NCBI GenBank assembly: GCA_019418525.1
Contig: DYBS01000033.1
Location: 1-15,640, forward strand
Source: Clostridiales bacterium
GTDB lineage: Bacteria > Bacillota > Clostridia > Oscillospirales > Oscillospiraceae
Length of the DNA stretch: 15,640 bases
Direction of reading: 5' to 3'
Shown here: in pieces, positions 5,784-12,783 of the stretch
Layout: every line of letters starts with the position of its first letter
Numbering within the stretch: the first letter of the stretch is position 1
Position numbers and translations under genes: made by a program
Notes under the pieces: generated by a model
What the model was told of the DNA's origin: nothing
Databases searched by the model: none
Seen by the model: only the letters and a program-made list of their open reading frames with translations

Positions 5784-6908
5784 ATGGATAAGCCTGTCGT
5801 AAAACCCGGTCGTGTACTTACTTATGCTGGTGCTTTCATGGCCTTCCTCATCGGCTCCGGTTTCGCTACCGGTCAGGAGGTTCTTCAGTACTTCGCCGCT
5901 TACGGTCTGGGCGGCGGTCTGCTGGTCGGCCTGTTCTGCGTGGTGGCCTTCATTTTCGTGGGCGGCTGCTTCATCGCCGCCGGTAAGCGCGAGCAGTTTG
6001 AGAAGGGCAGCGACGTCTACCGCTACTACTGCGGCAAGTACATCGGTACTTTCTACGACTATTTCTCCATCATCTTTATCTTTTGCTCCTTTATCGTCAT
6101 GATGGGCGGCGCCGGCTCCACCATCAACGAGCGTTTTGGCCTGCCCAACTGGATCGGCAGCGTGGGCATGATGGTTCTGGTGTGCATCGTCACCCTGCTG
6201 GGCCTGAACGGCCTCATCGAGGTCATCGGCAAGCTGGGCCCCGCCATCGCCGTCTTCGCCATCTGCCTGGGCGTCTACACCTTCCTGTCCAATCCCTCCG
6301 GCGCGGTGGAGAGCTCCGCCATGCTGGCCTCTGGTGAGATCCCCATCGGCTCTGGTGCTGGTGTGCTGAACCGCGTGGGCACCAGCCCCCTGACCTCCGC
6401 CAGCTCTTACGTGGGATTCTGCATGCTGTGGCTGGCCGCCTTCCTGGCCGCCATGGGCAAGGACACCAACAGCGTCCGTGAGGGCGTGCTGGGCACCACT
6501 GCCGGTGCTGTCGGCTTCACCCTGGGCTGCACCACCGCTATGCTGGGCCTGCTGGCCTACCTGCCCGACGTGTACGCCTCCGCCATCCCCAACCTGGTGC
6601 TGGCCGGCCGCATCGCCTCCTGGCTGTCCCTGGTGTTCTCCGTGATCATTTTCTGCGGTATCTTCACTACTGCTGTGCCTCTGCTGTGGCAGGTCTCCTC
6701 CCGCTTCACCAAGGAGGGCAGCATGCAGTTCAAGGTGACCACTGTGGTCTGCGCTGTGGTGGGCACCATCATTGCTATGTTCATCCCCTTCCAGACTCTG
6801 GTCAATGTAATTTATGGCATCAACGGCTATGTGGGCATCATCCTCCTCGCCTTTATGATCGTGAAGGAAGTCCTTCGCATCTCTAAGGCTAAGAAGGCCT
6901 CTGTGTAA
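5784..6908 (+). CDS. YkvI-family membrane transporter
   Basis: 374-aa integral membrane protein with about ten hydrophobic segments (near 11-27, 42-66, 92-110, 123-143, 148-168, 209-225, 236-258, 277-304, 316-334 and 340-360). It resembles the YkvI family of the APC/LeuT-fold superfamily. The first segment is broken by GSGFATGQE (24-32), the unwound-helix signature typical of LeuT-fold carriers and of YkvI proteins. The ATG has GAAAGGGG 6 nt upstream. It lies 110 nt after the selenoprotein gene on the same strand, with no obvious new promoter, so it is probably read from the sigma-54 promoter through the hairpin. The likely job is uptake of the amine substrate of module 1, or exchange of a product. 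YkvI substrates are poorly known, and betaine uptake in these bacteria usually uses BCCT or ABC systems. Codon use resembles the grd genes and suggests high expression. Confidence 0.85.
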   Translation: MDKPVVKPGRVLTYAGAFMAFLIGSGFATGQEVLQYFAAYGLGGGLLVGLFCVVAFIFVGGCFIAAGKREQFEKGSDVYRYYCGKYIGTFYDYFSIIFIFCSFIVMMGGAGSTINERFGLPNWIGSVGMMVLVCIVTLLGLNGLIEVIGKLGPAIAVFAICLGVYTFLSNPSGAVESSAMLASGEIPIGSGAGVLNRVGTSPLTSASSYVGFCMLWLAAFLAAMGKDTNSVREGVLGTTAGAVGFTLGCTTAMLGLLAYLPDVYASAIPNLVLAGRIASWLSLVFSVIIFCGIFTTAVPLLWQVSSRFTKEGSMQFKVTTVVCAVVGTIIAMFIPFQTLVNVIYGINGYVGIILLAFMIVKEVLRISKAKKASV

Positions 6909-6934
6909 GCCGATTCTCACCTCCCTCTTTATCC

Positions 6935-6979
6935 ACCGGGCGCGGGACCTCTGAGCAGGCCCTGCGCCCGGTCTATTTT
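6935..6979 (+). terminator. Rho-independent terminator of the grd-transporter operon
   Basis: ACCGGGCGCGGG (6935-6946) pairs with CCTGCGCCCGGT (6961-6972, one G-U), an inner CCT/AGG extends the helix, and TATTTTG follows. It lies 26 nt after the transporter stop. Confidence 0.85.
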
Positions 6980-6985
6980 GTCCCA

Positions 6986-7014
6986 TTGCCTACTATTCAG
7001 AAACATGGTATCAT
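6986..7014 (+). promoter_or_regulatory. Predicted sigma-A promoter (extended -10) of the hybrid kinase gene
   Basis: TTGCCT (6986-6991) and TATCAT (7009-7014) are 17 nt apart, with TGG directly before the -10 (extended -10). The predicted start is near 7021, about 30 nt before the chosen ATG at 7053. The kinase is therefore likely transcribed separately from the grd operon. Confidence 0.65.
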
Positions 7015-7052
7015 GAAATGGATAATTGGGTAAAAGGATGGAGTACTCCGCT

Positions 7053-9563
7053 ATGAAGGAACAACCGCGTAGTAATAAACATCTTCGCATCCTCTTTCTC
7101 TCGGTCATCCTCTCCGTTTTCCTTGTCTTTTCTCTTATCAGCATTCAGTTGGTCCAGGATACCATTTCCACCAACAGCCAGGTCATGGGCCAGGAGATTG
7201 CCCGCAGCTTCTCCAGCAGCGAGGACGCCAACCTCTATGCCTATGAATTGCTGCTGCGGAATGCCACTCAGTGGCTGGAGGGCCAATTGGAGGATGGTAA
7301 GAGCCGGGAGGAAGTACAGTCCTGGATGGAGGGCTATCTCTCTTATGTCAGCGACACCCTGGGCTCCAAAGGCATTGACATGTACGCCTCCATCGACGGA
7401 CATATTGTAGCCGCCAGTTATTGGGAAGGGGATGATACTTACGATCCCACTGCCCAAGGGTGGTACCAGATGGCGCTGGCTGCCAATGGCCCTCCCATCT
7501 ATACCGACGCCTATACTGATGTGGTCACCGGCCTGGCGGTGATCACCATTGCCCAGCGCATCGGCTCCACCAATGACGTATTGGCCATCGACCTCTTCCC
7601 CCAGCACTTCCAGCAGTGGACCAGTATGGACGGGCTCCCCCCGGACAGCTCCTATTTTCTGTGCGACTCCACCGGTACCGTGCTGTGCTATGACACCAAC
7701 GGCACCGAGCGCCTGGAGGATGTGCAGAGCTATGTGGACAACCTCAACGCGGAGATCGACGCTGGCATCCACAAGGATACTGACTTCTCCTTTTTGAAGG
7801 GGAATGCCCAGTACGGCGTCTATTACCGACAGACCTCCAACGGCTGGACCTCCATTATCACCATCCCCTATCAGTATCTCTTCAGCGGCCTGAACGAGCT
7901 GGCCCTCTGGTATGCCGGGATCTTTGGCCTGTTTCTCCTCCTAAGCGCCATCATGTATCTGCGGGAGCGTATGCTCAACCGCCAGGTGGAGCTGACCAAC
8001 GAGACCGTACGGGTGCTGGGCGACTCCTATTACGCCATCTACCGCATCAACTTCCAAACTGAGACCTACACCATGCTGAAAAATTCCGCTCCCCTGTGTG
8101 CCTCCCTGCCCCACCAGGGGGATTACGCCCTCTTCCTCACCCGTCTGAAGGATGTCATCGAGCCCCAGGCTTACGCGGAATTTGAGGACAGTTTCTCCAT
8201 CTCCTCCATCCGCCGTCTGGTGGAGCGCAAGGTGCGGGACTATGGCGGCGACTTCCAGCGGCTCTTTACGGACGGCTACCGCTGGGTCAACGTGCGCCTG
8301 CTGTTCGACGACTCTCTGGACGTGGGAGAGGCCATCCTCTGCTTCCGCGAAGTGGACGAGGAGAAGCGCCGCCAACTCCAGCAGACCGAGCTTCTGAAGG
8401 AATCCCTCCTGACCATGAAAAAGAGTGTGGAGGCCCGCAGCCTCTTCTTCGCCAATATGTCTCACGACATGCGCACCCCTCTCAACGCCATCATCGGTCT
8501 CTCAGAGCTGGCTGAGCACTCCCTCACTGACCCGGAGCGGACAGGAGACTATCTGCACAAGATCAACCTGTCCAGCAAGCACCTGTTGGGCCTCATCAAC
8601 GACATTCTGGAGATGTCCCGCTGTGAGCAGGGCAACCTGGCATTGGAGCGGCATCCCTTCGACCTGCGGGAGCAGCTGGACGACACGCTGGATGTCTTCC
8701 GCATCCAGGCGCTGCACGAGGGCAAGTCCTTCCAAATCTGCTACGAGGTGCACAATACCCGGGTGGAGGGGGACTTCTTTCGCATCCAGCAGATCCTCAA
8801 CAACCTGCTCTCCAATGCCTTCAAGTTCACCGTTTCGGGTCAGGAGATTTCCCTCACCGTACGCCAGCTGGACGAGGGGCCTCATGCCCAGTACCAATTC
8901 ATCGTCCGCGACACCGGAATGGGCATGTCGGAAGAGTTCCTCTCCCGGATCTTTGTCCCCTTTGCGCGTGAGACTCGCTTCGGCGCAAAGAACATCAGTG
9001 GGACCGGCCTGGGCATGCCCATTGTCCACAACATCGTCCTCCAGATGGAGGGACAGATTGACGTCAAGAGTACCCTGGGCCAGGGAAGCACTTTCACAGT
9101 GACCCTGCCTTTGGACCTCCAGGCCAGTACGGAGGAGCCGGATTCCCCCGCTGTACACAGTCTGCCCGCGGATCTTCAGGGGCGGCGGCTGCTGCTGGCC
9201 GAGGACAACCCACTAAACATGGAGCTGGCTACCGAAATGCTCCAAATGAAGGGTGTGGAGGTCACCCAGGCCTGGAATGGTCTGGAGGCGGTGGAATGCT
9301 TCCAGAAGTCTGCTCCCGGCTTCTTTGACGCCATCCTCATGGACATGCAGATGCCCGAGATGAATGGCTGTGAGGCCGCCCGGGCCATTCGCTCTCTGCC
9401 CCGGAGCGACGCGGCGTCGGTGCCCATCATCGCCGTCACCGCCAACGCCTTTGCCGAGGACATCTCCGCCACCCGAGCCGCCGGTATGAACGCCCACATC
9501 GCCAAGCCCATCGACTTCCGCCTGCTAGAGCAGACTCTAGGCCGCTTCCTCTCTCCCCCCTGA
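7053..9563 (+). CDS. Membrane hybrid histidine kinase with Cache-like sensor and C-terminal receiver
   Basis: 836-aa sensor. In order: a short cytosolic N-terminus, TM1 (about 11-33), an extracytoplasmic Cache-like domain (about 38-278) with the landmarks GWYQMAL and YTDAYTDVVTGLAVITIAQ, TM2 (about 283-303), and a PAS-like region (about 313-435). HisKA follows with FFANMSHDMRTPLNAI (phospho-acceptor His471). HATPase_c has N box NNLLSNAFKF (Asn588), DTGMGM (620-625) and GTGLGMPI (650-657). The receiver domain has phospho-acceptor Asp764 (ILMDMQMPEMNG) and Lys818. ATG 7053 is chosen because AAGGATGGAG lies about 9 nt upstream; the TTG at 7026 has no such site and ATG 7038 touches the purine run. 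There is no Hpt domain, so the next relay partner is elsewhere, unless the receiver is only regulatory. The ligand is unknown; dCache domains often bind amino acids or amines. Confidence 0.92.
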   Translation: MKEQPRSNKHLRILFLSVILSVFLVFSLISIQLVQDTISTNSQVMGQEIARSFSSSEDANLYAYELLLRNATQWLEGQLEDGKSREEVQSWMEGYLSYVSDTLGSKGIDMYASIDGHIVAASYWEGDDTYDPTAQGWYQMALAANGPPIYTDAYTDVVTGLAVITIAQRIGSTNDVLAIDLFPQHFQQWTSMDGLPPDSSYFLCDSTGTVLCYDTNGTERLEDVQSYVDNLNAEIDAGIHKDTDFSFLKGNAQYGVYYRQTSNGWTSIITIPYQYLFSGLNELALWYAGIFGLFLLLSAIMYLRERMLNRQVELTNETVRVLGDSYYAIYRINFQTETYTMLKNSAPLCASLPHQGDYALFLTRLKDVIEPQAYAEFEDSFSISSIRRLVERKVRDYGGDFQRLFTDGYRWVNVRLLFDDSLDVGEAILCFREVDEEKRRQLQQTELLKESLLTMKKSVEARSLFFANMSHDMRTPLNAIIGLSELAEHSLTDPERTGDYLHKINLSSKHLLGLINDILEMSRCEQGNLALERHPFDLREQLDDTLDVFRIQALHEGKSFQICYEVHNTRVEGDFFRIQQILNNLLSNAFKFTVSGQEISLTVRQLDEGPHAQYQFIVRDTGMGMSEEFLSRIFVPFARETRFGAKNISGTGLGMPIVHNIVLQMEGQIDVKSTLGQGSTFTVTLPLDLQASTEEPDSPAVHSLPADLQGRRLLLAEDNPLNMELATEMLQMKGVEVTQAWNGLEAVECFQKSAPGFFDAILMDMQMPEMNGCEAARAIRSLPRSDAASVPIIAVTANAFAEDISATRAAGMNAHIAKPIDFRLLEQTLGRFLSPP

Positions 9564-9568
9564 TCCTC

Positions 9569-9610
9569 TGCCCGCGCCCTGTATGGGGCGCGGGCATTTT
9601 GTCTCTTTTT
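9569..9610 (+). terminator. Rho-independent terminator of the hybrid kinase gene
   Basis: TGCCCGCGCCC (9569-9579) and GGGCGCGGGCA (9586-9596) form an 11-bp stem with a 6-nt loop, followed by TTTT and, after GTCTC, TTTTT. It begins 6 nt after the stop codon. Confidence 0.92.
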
Positions 9611-9637
9611 AACACAATGGAGCGAACTACGGAAAAA

Positions 9638-9656
9638 AGTCGAATTTTTCGTCGAA
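9638..9656 (+). promoter_or_regulatory. Two Spo0A-box-like sites upstream of spo0A
   Basis: AGTCGAA (9638-9644) and CGTCGAA (9650-9656) each match the 0A box TGTCGAA at 6 of 7 positions, and they are 12 bp apart on the same strand. They lie about 140-160 bp upstream of the spo0A start, in the expected position for autoregulation. GTCGAATTT also resembles a SigH -10 (RNNGAATWW), but I see no good -35. A weak SigA-like pair (TTGCAT, 17 nt, TAAATT) lies at about 9698-9726. Confidence 0.45.
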
Positions 9657-9796
9657 AACAGTCAAGAAGTTTATATCCATTATTTGGCAGAAACACCTTG
9701 CATCAGCTGTCTTATTATGGTAAATTGTTAGAGGATCGATCAGACGCTCTGGCCAGGCGGACGAAATGGATTTCAAGATTGGAAGAAGGAATCGAC

Positions 9797-10561
9797 ATGG
9801 ACACTGTAAAGCGAGTCTTGATTGCGGACGCCAGCGGGGAATTCCGCCGGCTGCTCTGCGATGCCGTTTCCGCCGAGCCCGACCTGGATCTGGTGGGCGA
9901 AACCGGCGACGGGAACGAGGCCCTGCGCCTCATCCGGGAGGAGCTGCCTGATCTGGTGGTGATGGATCTGGTCCTGTCCGGTATGGATGGTCTGGAGGTC
10001 TTGCGTGCCCTGCACGGGCTGGAATTCCGCCCCCAGGTGCTGGTCCTCTCCAGCTTCGTACGCAGCAGCGTGGCCGATCTGGCCGCCTCTGAGGGGGCCG
10101 ACTACTACCTGATGAAGCCCTGCCGCATCCCCACCGTGCTGGAACGACTGCGGCAGATGGCCCACCTCCACGCCGTAGGCGGCACGGAGAGCACCGGCGG
10201 CCACAGTCAAAGTCTGGAGAGTGTGGTCACCTCCATTATCCATGAGATCGGCGTACCCGCCCACATCAAGGGCTATCAGTATCTGAGAGAGGCTATCATC
10301 ATCGCTGTGGAGGACATGGACGTCATCAACGCTGTCACGAAGATCCTCTACCCTGAGGTGGCCAAGCACTTCGGCACCACCGCCAGTCGGGTGGAACGGG
10401 CCATTCGCCACGCCATTGAGGTGGCCTGGGACCGGGGCGACCTGGAGACCCTGCAGAAGTACTTCGGATACACCGTCAGCAACGCCAAGGGCAAGCCCAC
10501 CAACTCGGAGTTTATCGCCATGATCGCCGATCGCCTCCAGCTCCAGCGCAAGGAACAATGA
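9797..10561 (+). CDS. spo0A: Sporulation master regulator Spo0A
   Basis: 254-aa response regulator that binds 0A boxes when phosphorylated and commits cells to sporulation. The receiver (about 1-122) has phospho-acceptor Asp57 (VVMDLVLSGMDG) and Lys107 (YLMKP). The C-terminal effector domain is unmistakable: IIHEIGVPAHIKGYQYLREAI (about 147-167), then ASRVERAIRHAIEVAWDRGD (196-215) with the recognition helix, and FGYTVSNAKGKPTNSEFIA near the end. ATG 9797 has AGAAGGA 6 nt upstream. An open frame runs further up to 9599, but that part is non-coding in character. Oddity: the acidic pair that binds Mg (A-D-D-N in Bacillus) reads A-D-A-S here (Asp11, Ala12). It has its own terminator, and the hybrid kinase before it ends in one too, so it is a single-gene unit. 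Whether this is the only spo0A of the genome cannot be seen. Confidence 0.95.
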   Translation: MDTVKRVLIADASGEFRRLLCDAVSAEPDLDLVGETGDGNEALRLIREELPDLVVMDLVLSGMDGLEVLRALHGLEFRPQVLVLSSFVRSSVADLAASEGADYYLMKPCRIPTVLERLRQMAHLHAVGGTESTGGHSQSLESVVTSIIHEIGVPAHIKGYQYLREAIIIAVEDMDVINAVTKILYPEVAKHFGTTASRVERAIRHAIEVAWDRGDLETLQKYFGYTVSNAKGKPTNSEFIAMIADRLQLQRKEQ

Positions 10562-10573
10562 ACGGGAAAATCC

Positions 10574-10607
10574 GAAGCCGCCGAATTGATTCGGCGGCTT
10601 CTTTTTT
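10574..10607 (+). terminator. Rho-independent terminator of spo0A
   Basis: GAAGCCGCCGAAT and ATTCGGCGGCTTC (10574-10586 and 10589-10601) form a long near-perfect stem, followed by six T. It starts 13 nt after the stop codon. Confidence 0.95.
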
Positions 10608-10627
10608 ATATAATGGTGGCAGAAGGA

Positions 10628-10669
10628 TTTCAGCTTTTTCAGGGCGTTTTCAGGTTGGGGCGTTATACT
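10628..10669 (+). promoter_or_regulatory. Activator-type promoter of the two-component operon with tandem repeats
   Basis: TTTTCAGG occurs at 10636-10643 and again at 10647-10654, 11 bp apart, with a third partial copy TTTCAG at 10628-10633. A good -10, TATACT (10664-10669), follows 9 nt after the last repeat. The hexamer 17 nt upstream of it (AGGGCG, 10641-10646) is no -35 at all and lies within the repeats. Direct repeats of ~11 bp replacing the -35 are the pattern of PhoB/OmpR-type activated promoters, so the regulator that follows probably activates its own operon. Confidence 0.6.
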
Positions 10670-10708
10670 GGGCACAAATTCTGAAACCCCACAGAGGAGT
10701 GATGACTG

Positions 10709-11386
10709 ATGCGTATTTTGATCGTAGAGGATGAGACCCGTCTGGCCGAGACCCTGGGCCAGATCATGGAGGAGCAGCACTACCAGACCGATGTGGTCAA
10801 TGACGGCGCAGACGGGCTGGACTACGCCCTGTCGGGCCAATACGACCTGGTGCTGCTGGATGTGATGCTGCCCAAGCTGGACGGCTTTGAGGTGGCCCGG
10901 CGGCTGCGGGCCGCCCACATCTCCACCCCCATCCTGATGCTCACCGCCCGGGACGACACCGGTGACAAGATCACCGGTCTGGACTGCGGCGCCGACGACT
11001 ACATGACCAAGCCCTTTGACTCCGGCGAACTGCTGGCCCGGGTGCGGGCCCTCACCCGGCGGCAGGGGGAGGTACTGGCCCAGAGCCTGGTGGTCTCCGA
11101 CCTGACGCTGAACCTCTCCACCCGGTGCCTGAGCTGCGCGGGCAAATCGGTGCGCCTGGGCTTCAAGGAGTTCGACGTGCTGCGTCTGCTGATGGCCGCC
11201 CCCAAGGCGGTGATCCCCAAGGAGGACATCATCACCAAGGTATGGGGCATCGAGTCCGATGCCGAGGACAACAATGTGGAGGTCTACATCTCCTTCCTGC
11301 GCAAGAAGCTCAGTTTCCTGGGGACCCGGGTATCCATCGGCACCGTGCGCAAGGTGGGCTATCACCTGGAATTCCCTCTGAGCTGA
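10709..11386 (+). CDS. OmpR/PhoB-family response regulator
   Basis: 225-aa two-domain regulator. The receiver (1-~118) has acidic residues Glu7/Asp8 (VEDE), phospho-acceptor Asp51 (LLDVMLPKLDG), Thr79 (MLTARDD) and Lys101 (TKPF). The winged-helix DNA-binding domain (~130-222) shows LGFKEFDVLRLLM, then the recognition-helix region NNVEVYISFLRKKL and the wing motif GTVRKVGYHL. GAGGAG lies 9 nt before the ATG; another ATG at 10702 is out of frame. It is 10 nt upstream of the kinase gene, forming a standard two-component operon. The target genes are not known, but its own promoter carries tandem repeats suited to this family. Confidence 0.95.
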   Translation: MRILIVEDETRLAETLGQIMEEQHYQTDVVNDGADGLDYALSGQYDLVLLDVMLPKLDGFEVARRLRAAHISTPILMLTARDDTGDKITGLDCGADDYMTKPFDSGELLARVRALTRRQGEVLAQSLVVSDLTLNLSTRCLSCAGKSVRLGFKEFDVLRLLMAAPKAVIPKEDIITKVWGIESDAEDNNVEVYISFLRKKLSFLGTRVSIGTVRKVGYHLEFPLS

Positions 11387-11396
11387 GGAGGACGCC

Positions 11397-12740
11397 ATGA
11401 TTCGAAAGCTGCGGCGCAAATTCATCCTCATCAACATGCTGCTGGTCAGCGTGGTGCTCATTATCGTACTAGCCTTTTTAATGGGCTCCACCTCCCAGCG
11501 CCTGCGTCAGCAGAGCCGGGACGCCATGCGTCTGGCTCTCAAGTGGGAGGACGGGGATCTGCCCGTGCGCATTGAAATCGACCTGCCCCCCCGGGAGCAG
11601 TTGGGGGACACCCCGCCTGACGACCACAACGGTGACCCAGACCAGCCTGGCAACCGGCAGCTGGCCATGGTGCCGGTCTTTGCCGTGACGCTGGACAGCG
11701 ACGGAGAGGTCGTCTCCACCGTCCTGGGCGGCAATATCACCATCAGCGACAGCGCCCTGGAGGAGGCCATCTCCCAGGTACTGGACTCCGGCCAGAGTGA
11801 GGGCACCCTCTCCAGCCCCCGGCTGCGCTATCTGGTGGACACCACTCCCTCCGGGGAGCAGCGTATCGCCTTTGCCGACTGGGGCTGGGAGGTGGAGAAT
11901 CTGATGTCCCTGGCGGTCACCTCCCTGCTGATGGGTGTGGGGGCGCTGTTCTGCTTCTTCCTGGTGAGCCTCTTCCTCTCCAATATGGCCCTGCGTCCAG
12001 TGGAGAAGGCCTGGGAACAGCAGCGGCAATTTGTGGCTGACGCCTCCCACGAGCTCAAGACCCCCCTCACTGTCATTCTGGCCAACGCAGGCATCGTCCT
12101 GGCCCATCCGGAGGACACTGTGGCTCGACAACAGAAGTGGATCACCTTTATTCAGGACGAGGCCACCCGGATGCGCAGTCTGGTGGAAGACCTTCTCTTC
12201 CTGGCCCGGAACGACGCCGCCCGGCAGCCGCTGGTGTTCGAGACCGTCTCCATGAGCGAGATCACCACCGGCTGCGCCCTGCTCTTTGAGTCGGTGGCCT
12301 TTGAGGCGGGGGTAGAGCTGGAGAGCGACATCGCCCCCGATTTGACCATCGAGGGCGACGAGGGCCAGCTGCGCCGTCTGGTGATGATCCTGCTGGACAA
12401 CGCCGTGAAATACGCCGGCGAGCACGGCAAAGTGGTCCTCAACCTCACCCGGGTCCAGGACCGGCTGCGCCTGGCGGTGACCAACAGTGGTCCCCCCATC
12501 CCGCCGGAACACCTCCCCCACCTCTTTGAGCGCTTCTACCGAGCCGACAGCTCCCGCTCCCGGGATCGGGGGGGCTACGGGCTGGGACTGGCCATCGCCC
12601 AAACCATTGTACACACCCACGGGGGACGGATCACCGTCACCAGCTCTGCCCAGCAGGGTACCTGCTTCATCGCGGTGCTCCCTCTTGCGCAGCGCCGCCG
12701 CCGGAAGCGGCACAGACACTCATCCCCCACCAAGGGATAA
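11397..12740 (+). CDS. Sensor histidine kinase partner of the OmpR-type regulator
   Basis: 447-aa membrane kinase. TM1 (about 9-29) and TM2 (about 169-195) bracket a ~140-residue extracytoplasmic region with an acidic, Pro-rich stretch (63-86) and no family I recognise. HisKA is FVADASHELKTPLTVI with phospho-acceptor His218. The ATPase domain has N box LLDNAVKYA (Asn335) and GYGLGLAI (393-400). The G1 box reads VTNSGPPI instead of DxGxGI, a variant common in EnvZ/PhoR-like kinases of Firmicutes. The C-terminus is a basic tail (RRRRKRHRH, 433-441). GAGGAGG precedes the ATG by a few bases. It is convergent with the second grd module and separated from it by a shared terminator. Confidence 0.93.
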   Translation: MIRKLRRKFILINMLLVSVVLIIVLAFLMGSTSQRLRQQSRDAMRLALKWEDGDLPVRIEIDLPPREQLGDTPPDDHNGDPDQPGNRQLAMVPVFAVTLDSDGEVVSTVLGGNITISDSALEEAISQVLDSGQSEGTLSSPRLRYLVDTTPSGEQRIAFADWGWEVENLMSLAVTSLLMGVGALFCFFLVSLFLSNMALRPVEKAWEQQRQFVADASHELKTPLTVILANAGIVLAHPEDTVARQQKWITFIQDEATRMRSLVEDLLFLARNDAARQPLVFETVSMSEITTGCALLFESVAFEAGVELESDIAPDLTIEGDEGQLRRLVMILLDNAVKYAGEHGKVVLNLTRVQDRLRLAVTNSGPPIPPEHLPHLFERFYRADSSRSRDRGGYGLGLAIAQTIVHTHGGRITVTSSAQQGTCFIAVLPLAQRRRRKRHRHSSPTKG

Positions 12741-12777
12741 AAAATCCCCGCCGCGCTCTGCGCGGCGGGGATTTTTA
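12741..12777. terminator. Bidirectional rho-independent terminator
   Basis: AAATCCCCGCCGCG and CGCGGCGGGGATTT (12742-12755 and 12761-12774) pair over 14 bp with a 5-nt loop. A-runs on the left and T-runs on the right (TTTTATTT) give a U-tract on both strands. It serves the kinase gene (plus) and the second selenoprotein B gene (minus), whose stop lies at 12784. Confidence 0.95.
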
Positions 12778-12783
12778 TTTCGA

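Noticed and set aside
7026..7052. TTG start for the hybrid kinase
   Set aside because: No ribosome site before it and it lies only ~5 nt after the predicted transcript start; ATG 7053 has AAGGATGGAG at proper distance.
9599..9796. Upstream extension of spo0A to 9599
   Set aside because: The extra 66 residues overlap the kinase terminator and the control region. The Spo0A family start and a good ribosome site fit ATG 9797.
9773..11491. 572-codon open frame on the minus strand
   Set aside because: Runs antisense through spo0A, its terminator and the response regulator gene; no family resemblance.
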